Shown here piece after piece: positions 46,297 to 53,350 of a DNA stretch of 64,000 bases. Source of the stretch: Algimonas porphyrae (GTDB taxonomy: Bacteria > Pseudomonadota > Alphaproteobacteria > Caulobacterales > Maricaulaceae); the NCBI RefSeq assembly GCF_041429795.1, contig NZ_CP163424.1:1490001-1554000 (forward strand). The letters run 5' to 3'. Positions within the stretch are counted from its first letter, which is position 1; every line of letters starts with the position of its first letter. The notes under the pieces were generated by a model. That model saw nothing but the letters and a program-made list of their open reading frames with translations. It searched no databases and was not told where the DNA came from. A program made the position numbers and the translations under genes.

Positions 46297-47412
46297 ATGA
46301 GCGGGACTCCTTTCGAATCGATACCCAAGCCGTCACGATGGCCAAACGCGAACGCTCGCCTGTTAGGTATTGGGGCGGGTCTTCCTGTCAATCCGTTGGA
46401 CCGCCTCGCAAATTTCAGCGCCGACGAGTTCGAGCGCTTTGTTCTCGAATGGGCCGATGGTTATCTGAGCAAGAAAGTTTCTGGCGTCGACGGTGTCCAG
46501 CAACGTGGTGGCGCTGGAGACAAAGGGCGAGACATCGTTGTCTGGTTCGACCCACCGGGTTCAGAGACGCGTCGATGGCACCTGTATCAATGCAAGCGCT
46601 ACTCGGCTGCGCTTGGATCAGGAAAAGCCATCCCTGAAATTGCAAAGGTCCTATACTACAGTTTTCGCGGCGACTACACGCTACCGTCCGAGTACTGGTT
46701 CATAACGCGTAAGGGTGTCACCGGAGACTTCCAAGATCTCGTCGATGACCCAACCAAACTCAAGGCTTTCATAATTGCAGAGTGGGACAAGTACTGCGTG
46801 AATGCCATCACATCGAAAGGAGGCATCCAGCTGGAGGGCGAATTTTCCGACTACGTCGATGCCATCGATTTCAACTTTGTTCGTGTGAAACAGCCTCAGG
46901 ATCTTATCGCGGAACATGCTCAAACACAGTACCATCTCGTTGTTTTTGGTGCCCCATTGGTCGAGCGTCCCCCACCTGCTGAGCCGCCGTCGCAGGTTGC
47001 GGAATCCGAACGCGGATATGTTGGCGAGCTCTTTAAAATCATCGGTGAAATGACCGGTGCGTCAATCACAATCGAGGCCGATTTCGCCGGACACTCAAGA
47101 GCGCGGAACCTATTCGAACGATCACGTATGACCTTCTATAGCGCCGAAGGCCTCAAGGAACTTGCCCGCGATCAAATGGCAGACGCGGAGTATTTCGATA
47201 ATCTTCTCGGCGAGTTCAAACATGGCCTCTACTACACATACAGCGCCCCCGCCGCTTCCGGCTACGAGCGTCTGAGCTCAACGGTGCAGGCCGCACAAGC
47301 ACAGCAAATATCAGGACATGTTCTGGAGCCTCACATAACCACCCCGGATAGGGAAGGCATTTGCCACCATCTTGCGAATGCAGGCGACGTCTCGTGGTGT
47401 GACGATGACTGA
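46297..47412 (+). CDS. ABC three-component (ABC-3C) system effector with restriction-endonuclease-like domain
   Basis: Predicted 371 residues. The N-terminal ~200 residues contain a PD-(D/E)xK/Mrr-like nuclease core: ANFSADEFERFVLEWADGYL, GGAGDKGRDIVVWF (D75, D79) and WHLYQCKRY (Q98, K100). The C-terminal part (from about 205) has no named domain but ends in the pattern seen in ABC-3C effectors. It is followed, with overlaps, by a middle-component gene and a DUF3732-type ATPase gene, the standard order for ABC-3C systems, which are predicted anti-phage or anti-plasmid modules. It is inserted between the end of the ICE trb operon and the next island. Activity is inferred. Confidence 0.72.
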   Translation: MSGTPFESIPKPSRWPNANARLLGIGAGLPVNPLDRLANFSADEFERFVLEWADGYLSKKVSGVDGVQQRGGAGDKGRDIVVWFDPPGSETRRWHLYQCKRYSAALGSGKAIPEIAKVLYYSFRGDYTLPSEYWFITRKGVTGDFQDLVDDPTKLKAFIIAEWDKYCVNAITSKGGIQLEGEFSDYVDAIDFNFVRVKQPQDLIAEHAQTQYHLVVFGAPLVERPPPAEPPSQVAESERGYVGELFKIIGEMTGASITIEADFAGHSRARNLFERSRMTFYSAEGLKELARDQMADAEYFDNLLGEFKHGLYYTYSAPAASGYERLSSTVQAAQAQQISGHVLEPHITTPDREGICHHLANAGDVSWCDDD

Positions 47413-47932
47413 AGCTTCGGGCACATATCCATACCCGGTCGCGCTCGATGGTCATCGGCTATTTAATACGCCGCTCGAGTGCGGCTTCCGTTTGCTGTAC
47501 GCGTTAGATGCGTGTCGCCCTCGTGCTGCCGATTTGCAGCGCCTCGTCAGCTATGACTATTTACTTGTGCATTCCGGCGACATCTTAGGTGGACCGCCGA
47601 GCCTCCACCCGCCTGTACCATTTCGCGGATCGGAGTGGGTCGTGAAACGCGATCTGGTTCGCTCAGGCATGTCTCTCGTATTCGCCCGCGATCTTGTCTC
47701 AAAAGAATTAACCTCGCATGGGATCATGTTCTCAGGGTCAGAGCTGACGAGCGCATTTGTTGGCTTGCTTAAGACCTCATACGCCACCGCTCTTCGGGAT
47801 CGTGCTGAATGGCTGTCCGAAGAGTTCGGCGCTGCAAGCGATGAAGAGCTACAAGACTTCATGTCTGCTAACGTTGGAAAATGGGGTGCAGAATTTGATC
47901 GGATATCTGCCCTTCAGGACCTCCAGCTCTAA
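47405..47932 (+). CDS. ABC-3C system middle component
   Basis: Predicted 175 residues from ATG 47405, overlapping the effector stop by 8 bases; the open frame extends further upstream but that would give a longer overlap. Conserved pattern: LFNTPLECGFRLLYALDACR, LVSYDYLLVHSGDILGGPPS and the LR-RA-WL helix (ALRDRAEWLSEEFG). This matches the MC2-type middle component of ABC-3C systems, thought to link effector and ATPase. Its stop shares bases with the start of the ATPase gene (TAATG). Confidence 0.75.
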   Translation: MTEASGTYPYPVALDGHRLFNTPLECGFRLLYALDACRPRAADLQRLVSYDYLLVHSGDILGGPPSLHPPVPFRGSEWVVKRDLVRSGMSLVFARDLVSKELTSHGIMFSGSELTSAFVGLLKTSYATALRDRAEWLSEEFGAASDEELQDFMSANVGKWGAEFDRISALQDLQL

Positions 47933-49855
47933 TGGCATGGATCAATGAAATTCGCCTTACGGGCTCTGGCAAAAAGGACGCTGTGATCCGCTTCCAGCCC
48001 GGCCCAAACGTCGTGGCCGGCGACTCCGATACTGGAAAAAGCTACCTACTCCGTTGTATCGATTTCGTACTCGGCGCGAAGGAAATGACGAAGGTCATCG
48101 AAGAAGCGTCAGGTTACGAACATGTTCGGCTCGAACTTAGGAACGACGATGAAGGCGTTCTAACGTTAGAACGCCATCTCACTGGAGGTGACGTCCGCGC
48201 CTATGCGGTTCCAATCTCCGAGGTGGTTGCGCAGTCCGCCTCAGATGAGCCCCATTCAGACAACAATGACGCCAGCAAACAAGATCCGAAGGGCGAAGAA
48301 ATTCTAGCCTGGAAGCGCCAGGGGGCATCCAAAGCGCGTGACATCACATCGCGCGTGTTTCCATTCATGGGCATGCCCGAAGAAGTCCGGCTCAGAAGCA
48401 ACGACAAAGGGAAGACGCAGCGCTTATCAATTCGCACATTATCGCCAGTCTTCCTGCTCGATGAGGCAATGATAATTGGTGAGCAATCGCCGGTGTTGTT
48501 CGGTGGCTATGATCTAACAGCACGCAAACGGATGTTTTCCTACGTGCTTACGGGCACCGACGATTCCGGCGTAATTGCTCAGGAGAAACGCGAAATCGTC
48601 CAAGCTGAAATCTCTGCAAAGCTTTCGCTTATCGACGACCTGTTAACCCCGATTGAGAAACGTCTTGAGGGCGACACGACTGTTGACGACGAAGATAACA
48701 GCGCATCACGGGTCGACACAACAATCGAAAAACTCTCGAGTTTATTGTCAGAAACAGAAGACGAAAGGACGCGGTTGCGCGACGAGCGCCGTGAACAGCT
48801 TCGCCTTCAACAACGCGCAGAATCGCAGTTGATTGCGATCGATGAACTGCTTGGCAGATATCATCTTCTGGATAAGCGATATTCCTCAGATCTCGAACGA
48901 TTGGACTTTATCGCCGAAGGCACGCACTTCTTCGACGGCTTGCAGGACAGTGTTTGTCCGCTGTGCGGGCAGCAAATGGATGGCGACGTCCACACACACG
49001 ACGAGGGTGGCGGTATCACCGACGTCGCATCGGTTTACCAATCCGCGCGTGCAGAAGCAGCCAAGATCCAGGGGCTTCAAAAGGATCTGCAACAGGCGAT
49101 CACTGACCTCAGCGCGCGTTGGAACGCGCGCGACGAAGAGCGGAAAACCGCTGCGTTTGAAATCGCGCGCATCGACATGCGAATGGACACGGTTCTTGGA
49201 CCGGCCCGTCGGCGCACCCGAACCACCCTAGACGAACTCGTTCAGAGACGGCTGGAATTTCAGACGCTGAAATCCGATCGTGATGAAGTGGAGCGATTGC
49301 GAGCACTCAAGGAGGAACTTGCCAAGCAGCTTCCAAAGGGATCAGCTAAGCAAACATGGGCACCGATAGACCCGGTGGCAGTGACGGCTTTATCTCGCGT
49401 CATCGAGTTCTGTTTTGAAAAACTGGTCTTGGCCTGATGACGTGCGTGTGGAATTCGACGAACGAACATACGATATCAAGGTCAACGGAAAACCGAGACG
49501 GGCCCACGGTAAGGGGTTTCGCGCAGTGCTCAACTCTGCGGCCACGATTGGCCTTTTGAAGTATTGCCAAGCCAATAATAAGCCGCACCCAGGCTTCGTG
49601 GTACTGGACTCACCACTAACTACGGTGAAGCAGCGCGAAGGTCTTGAGACAGGTGATAGCAATGAAGACGCAAACATTGATCCACGGATAGAGCCTTCGT
49701 TTTGGAAAAGCTTATCCGAGATCAACGATGATATTCAGATTATCGTACTCGATAATAAGGAGCCTAATGAAAGTCTGGCATCGGACCTGAACCTCCAGCT
49801 ATTTGCCGGGGCGTCTGCATCTGACGCTGAGCGTAAAGGGTTCATTCCCATCTAA
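47932..49855 (+). pseudogene. ABC-3C ATPase (DUF3732 type) interrupted by a one-base frameshift
   Basis: The first frame (47932-49437, 501 residues) has Walker A GDSDTGKSYLL (K36), a long coiled coil, and a Rad50-like zinc-hook motif CPLCG at about residue 343. The frame then closes soon after FCFEKLVLA. The second frame (from about 49415 to 49855) continues the same protein: LKNWSWPDDVRVEFDERTYD, the ABC signature region HGKGFRAVLNSAATIGLLKY and Walker B GFVVLDSPLTT. One extra base in the run TGTTTTGAAAAAC (49411-49423) explains the break. Both ATPase halves are needed, so the system is inactive unless the break is a sequencing error or is bypassed. Confidence 0.8.
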
Positions 49856-50093
49856 TCGATACATAAGAGGATAATCAGTGTAGAGTTTTGTGTCTTGTAA
49901 TTACGCTGATGCATGCGGACTCGCGACTGCGAATCTAAATTCTGAGACCTGCGCTAGTCTTCTAGGTGTCGGAAAATTCTCGTTAATCCCAAAAATAGGT
50001 AAACATCGTGGGTCTCACGATGGTCAACATTTGACAGATTAGCCTTCTCCATATACTTGAAATATAAGCGTTTTCTGCTTGCGCTATGCCTCC
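49856..50093. other. Intergenic spacer before the integrase island
   Basis: AT-richer than the rest of the window, with no gene supported. It lies between the ABC-3C operon and the 17-bp direct repeat at 50094 and is the probable junction between the ICE-side DNA and the next integrated island. A short imperfect dyad AACATCGTGGGTCTCACGATGGT lies at about 50004-50026; otherwise nothing notable is seen. Confidence 0.4.
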
Positions 50094-50110
50094 TCCCCGG
50101 TGCGCCATTT
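50094..50110. other. attL: Left attachment-site direct repeat (attL candidate)
   Basis: TCCCCGGTGCGCCATTT is repeated exactly at 62020-62036. About 25-45 bases further right, TATAAGCCGTTGA here parallels TGTAAGTCGTTGA near the other copy, so similarity goes beyond the core. The repeat lies 125 bases before the integrase start. The GGTGCGCCA ending resembles a tRNA 3' end, but no cloverleaf is found upstream. Confidence 0.7.
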
Positions 50111-50234
50111 ACCGACATCGATTTGCCTATAAGCCGTTGAAAGCATTGTGCTTTTATCCCGGCTTGTCCTGCAATATCCCGCGATCCCACAATTTGTGGA
50201 ACAGATTGCGGTACAAGATGAGGTACAATGGCTC

Positions 50235-51608
50235 ATGACCATCCGCCGCAATCACTATCTCGAACAGCGGGGCTACCGCTGGTATTATGTCCGCCGCGTT
50301 CCCGCCCGTTTCCGGGACGTTGATCCCCGCCGTGTGGTACGGGCTGCGCTACACACTGACTCGCTCACCGTCGCCCGCGAACGCCGCGATGCGATGATGG
50401 ATGCGGACGAACACTACTGGGAAACCGCGCTCGCCAAACAGGCTGGACTGACCATTCAGGACAGCCCGGAGATGTGCCGTTACCGTTCTGCCAGACGGCG
50501 CGCCGTGGCCGTCGGGTTCGAGTTCCAACCCCTGTCGAAGCTGATCGAGAAGGAGCCTGTTGAGCGCATCCTGGACCGCGTGAAAGTGCTGGACCGCGAG
50601 GACGTGTGCGCGCTCGATACGCAGGCTGTTCTTGGCACGATAGAGCCACCCAAAGACACGATCCGCGATGCGTTCAAGCTCTATTGCGACAAGCTCAGCA
50701 TTGGCGAGACGGCGCGAAAATCGCCAGAGCAGATCGAGCGCTGGAAGGCGACCAAAGCCCGCGCCGTTGATAACTTTGTGGCTCTTTGTGGCAACCTCAC
50801 AATGGAGGCCATCGAGCGCCGACATGGGCGGCAGTTCTATGACTGGTGGGGCGAACGCTTGCGCCCGGACACCAAAAACGTGCGCGCTTATCGCCCGAAC
50901 AGTGCGAACCGAGAGCTTGGAAATCTGCGGCTCATCTTCCGCGAATATTGGACCTATCACGGTGACGAAGACCGTGAAAATCCGTTCCGTAAACTACGGT
51001 TCAAGGACACCCCGCCCGAGCCGACGCCATCCTTTTCGGACGAGTTTGTGCGTTCTAAAATCCTGAAACAGGGCGCGCTAGACGGCATAAATGCGCAAGC
51101 CACATTGATTGCTTACGCCTTAATCGAGACGGGATGCAGGCCCAGCGAGATCGCTAATCTGCGCGCGGAAGACATCAAATTAGACGCCGAGGTGCCGCAT
51201 ATCCGCATCCGCCCTACGGCAGGTAGAGAGCTGAAATCGGCCTCATCCCGGCGTGATATTCCACTTGTCGGCGTGTCGTTGGAGGCCATGAAACGCGCGC
51301 CGCTCGGCTTTGAACGCTACCGCGAAAAGGGCAATTCGCTATCCGCCGCGCTGCTTAAATCCTTCCACTCGCATGGCCTCATGCCGACTAAACGACACCG
51401 CATTTACAGCCTGCGCCATGCGTTCGAGAAGCGCATGTTGGAGGCGGGATTGGACTATGGATTGCGCTGCACCCTGATGGGCCACAAGAACACGCGGCCC
51501 CAATATGGCGACGGTGGATCGCTCGACTATCGGCGCAAAGAGTTGCTCAAAATCGCGCACCCGATAGGCGAGGACTTCATCCAAAGCTTGCCGGATTTGC
51601 GTCCTTAG
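50235..51608 (+). CDS. int: Tyrosine recombinase/integrase
   Basis: Predicted 457 residues from ATG 50235; the frame extends upstream but MTIRRNHYLEQRGYRWYYVR RVP is the typical N-terminal (DUF6538-like) beginning of island integrases. The catalytic domain has R302 in ALIETGCRPSEIANL, HRIYSLRHAFEKRM with the HxxR pair, LMGHKN and the tyrosine near QYGDGG. It would catalyse integration and excision at the flanking direct repeats. The 3' end overlaps by 32 bases a convergent small gene. Confidence 0.9.
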   Translation: MTIRRNHYLEQRGYRWYYVRRVPARFRDVDPRRVVRAALHTDSLTVARERRDAMMDADEHYWETALAKQAGLTIQDSPEMCRYRSARRRAVAVGFEFQPLSKLIEKEPVERILDRVKVLDREDVCALDTQAVLGTIEPPKDTIRDAFKLYCDKLSIGETARKSPEQIERWKATKARAVDNFVALCGNLTMEAIERRHGRQFYDWWGERLRPDTKNVRAYRPNSANRELGNLRLIFREYWTYHGDEDRENPFRKLRFKDTPPEPTPSFSDEFVRSKILKQGALDGINAQATLIAYALIETGCRPSEIANLRAEDIKLDAEVPHIRIRPTAGRELKSASSRRDIPLVGVSLEAMKRAPLGFERYREKGNSLSAALLKSFHSHGLMPTKRHRIYSLRHAFEKRMLEAGLDYGLRCTLMGHKNTRPQYGDGGSLDYRRKELLKIAHPIGEDFIQSLPDLRP

Positions 51609-51801
51609 GCTCTTCGCCCAGCAGGTCCGCCAGCAACGCCTCGCGGCTTTCCAGCGCGTCAAGCTCGCGCTGGAGCCGTTCCATCAGCGGCCAAGGCGCA
51701 TCGCCATGCAGGCGGATAACCCGCGCCAGCGTGACCATCGCTTTGCGAATGTCGTCTGCGGTGTAAGCAGGCCTGTTGGAGTTTTCAGTTTGGTTCGGCA
51801 T
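51577..51801 (-). CDS. Small conserved protein, paralogue of the ICE trb-operon-end protein
   Basis: Predicted 74 residues from ATG 51801 (MPNQTENSNRPAYTADDIRK); a longer frame to 51873 is less likely. Residues 25-60 (LARVIRLHGDAPWPLMERLQ, RELDALESREALL) align with the 75-residue protein at 46015-46242. Convergent with and slightly overlapping the integrase gene. Its function is unknown; being present in both elements suggests a transfer- or maintenance-related role. Confidence 0.65.
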   Translation of the reverse strand: MPNQTENSNRPAYTADDIRKAMVTLARVIRLHGDAPWPLMERLQRELDALESREALLADLLGEEPKDANPASFG

Positions 51802-51891
51802 GAGCGAGAACATACCAAGAACAAGTGAATTTGCCAAGTCTAGCTTTTGCGTGAAAGCGGGGATGGAAGGCAAAATTTAAGCAAAAATTTT

Positions 51892-52071
51892 GGAGGGCAA
51901 GTTAAAAGGGGGTGGTGTCACCACCCGGCTAACGCCTTGTCTGCACATCGTTTTTCGCAACTCCACCGACCGAGATCGTGGAGTTGCGAGGTTGGCAGGT
52001 TTCGCAAGCAGGCTTGAGAATATCGGGGGTGTCACCTTGAGATAGACAATCGCCTTATCCCGGAACCCTGC
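51892..52071. other. oriT: Candidate oriT region, copy B
   Basis: A 180-base non-coding segment aligning end to end with 22769-22948. Identical or nearly so in the first ~60 bases, including GGGTGGTGTCACCACCC (51910-51926), and with compensating changes in the dyad CGCAACTCCAC (51956-51966) / GTGGAGTTGCG (51978-51988); the second GGTGTCACCTTG is also kept. There is no relaxase nearby. It would allow relaxase of the ICE to nick and mobilise the island. Confidence 0.6.
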
Positions 52072-52088
52072 CATTTTTCGACGGCACA

Positions 52089-52219
52089 AAACGTGCGTTA
52101 TGAGCCGTCGATGACGCACGTTTCGGCTATATCGTGAGTCATCGGGCGGATTCGTTAGGTCGCTAAGTTTTCTTAGTGACGGCCTTAAGAAAAGATTCGG
52201 CCATATCTTTTCTTAAGGC
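52089..52219. repeat. Cluster of perfect inverted repeats
   Basis: AAACGTGCGT (52089-52098) pairs with ACGCACGTTT (52114-52123); CTAAG-tttt-CTTAG lies at about 52163; GCCTTAAGAAAAGAT (52182-52196) pairs with ATCTTTTCTTAAGGC (52205-52219), a 15-bp perfect stem with an 8-base loop. The space between the oriT-like copy and fic has no gene. The stems may be terminators, part of the transfer origin, or a structured RNA. Confidence 0.5.
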
Positions 52220-52236
52220 ATGCTTCTCAGGCCAGA

Positions 52237-52292
52237 TTCTTGACGGATGACAATTGGGTATAATTGGGTATAAACGGGTATGGATTATACCC
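52237..52292 (+). promoter_or_regulatory. fic promoter with phased GGGTAT repeats
   Basis: TTCTTG (52237-52242), 16 bases, then TATAAT (52259-52264) is a plausible promoter. GGGTAT occurs at 52256, 52266 and 52276, exactly 10 bases (one helical turn) apart, and ATACCC at 52287-52292 is the inverse. The array overlaps the -10 and the fic start codon (52280), so a bound protein would block both. The Fic protein carries a C-terminal winged helix that could be the ligand. Confidence 0.5.
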
Positions 52293-53350
52293 GATTGGAT
52301 ATCCGTTTAGGCCAAGACCTCGTCAAACTCGTCGCCGGAGTGGACGAGTTCAAAGGGCGTTGGGACGCCCTGAAAACGCTCGCGCCGGACCGCCTGCAAA
52401 GCCTGCGCAAAGTCGCGACGATTGAGAGCATCGGATCATCCACCCGGATCGAGGGCGCGAAGCTCACAGACGCGCAGGTCGAGACGCTACTCACGAACCT
52501 CAAAACGCAGAGCTTCCAAACCCGCGACGAACAGGAAGTCGCAGGCTATGCCGAGGCGATGGATTTGGTGTTCCAAGCGTGGGACGACATGGCCGTCACC
52601 GAGAACCACATCCGGCAGCTTCACAAGACGCTCTTGCGCCACAGCACGAAAGACGAGCGGCATAGGGGCGGTTACAAGACGCTCGACAATCATGTCGTGG
52701 CCTTTGGCCCGGACGGCGAAGAGCTCGGCGTTGTATTCGCGACGGCCTCGCCTTTCGACACACCGCGCGAGATGGAAGCGCTTGTCGCCTGGACGCAAAA
52801 AGCCATCCGCGAGGAAGCGCTTCACCCGCTCCTCATCATCGCCGTCTTCATCGTACAGTTTCTGGCGATCCACCCCTTCCAAGATGGCAACGGTCGCCTG
52901 TCCCGCGTCCTGACGACATTGATGCTGTTGCGGGCGGGTTACGCTTACGTCCCATACGCTTCACTTGAGAGCGTCGTGGAGGAGAACAAGGGGCAGTACT
53001 ACAACGCACTCCGACGGACACAGAAGACGCTTGCAGAAGAGCCGGATTGGGAACCGTGGATCGGGTTTTTCCTGCGGGCTTTGAAGAAGCAAGCGAGCGT
53101 ACTAGCGGCGCGTGTTGCTGATGAAGATATGCGGGAAAAATCTCAGCAAAGACTTCATCCGTTGTCGCAACAGATTTTAGAGTTGTTTCATGATGCAAAT
53201 CGACTGACACTCTCTCAAGTTGTTAAACTTACAAATGCGAATCGAAATACCGTGAAGGTCAGAATGCGAGAGTTGGTCGCATCGGGTCATATATCACAAC
53301 ATGGGAAAGCTCGCGCAACGTGGTATGAGTTGGAGAGGGCTAGGACCTGA
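52280..53350 (+). CDS. fic: Fic-family protein with N-terminal inhibitory motif and C-terminal winged helix
   Basis: Predicted 356 residues. The catalytic Fic loop is H198-PFQDGNGRLSR, fully conserved, so AMP transfer to a protein target (or a related modification) is expected. The inhibitory helix S54-TRI-E58-G lies N-terminal, as in autoinhibited class II Fic proteins. Residues ~305-352 (LTLSQVVKLTNANRNTVKVR) form a winged helix-turn-helix. It starts the five- or six-gene operon with SNF2, Mod and Res and directly abuts the helicase gene. Fic genes are known neighbours of restriction systems; a regulatory or abortive role is inferred. Confidence 0.88.
   Translation: MDYTRLDIRLGQDLVKLVAGVDEFKGRWDALKTLAPDRLQSLRKVATIESIGSSTRIEGAKLTDAQVETLLTNLKTQSFQTRDEQEVAGYAEAMDLVFQAWDDMAVTENHIRQLHKTLLRHSTKDERHRGGYKTLDNHVVAFGPDGEELGVVFATASPFDTPREMEALVAWTQKAIREEALHPLLIIAVFIVQFLAIHPFQDGNGRLSRVLTTLMLLRAGYAYVPYASLESVVEENKGQYYNALRRTQKTLAEEPDWEPWIGFFLRALKKQASVLAARVADEDMREKSQQRLHPLSQQILELFHDANRLTLSQVVKLTNANRNTVKVRMRELVASGHISQHGKARATWYELERART

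Noticed and set aside
50060-50110. tRNA gene at the attachment repeat
   Set aside because: The core ends like a tRNA 3' terminus (GGTGCGCCA), but neither copy has a T-arm, anticodon arm or a complementary 5' acceptor strand upstream, so no tRNA is called.
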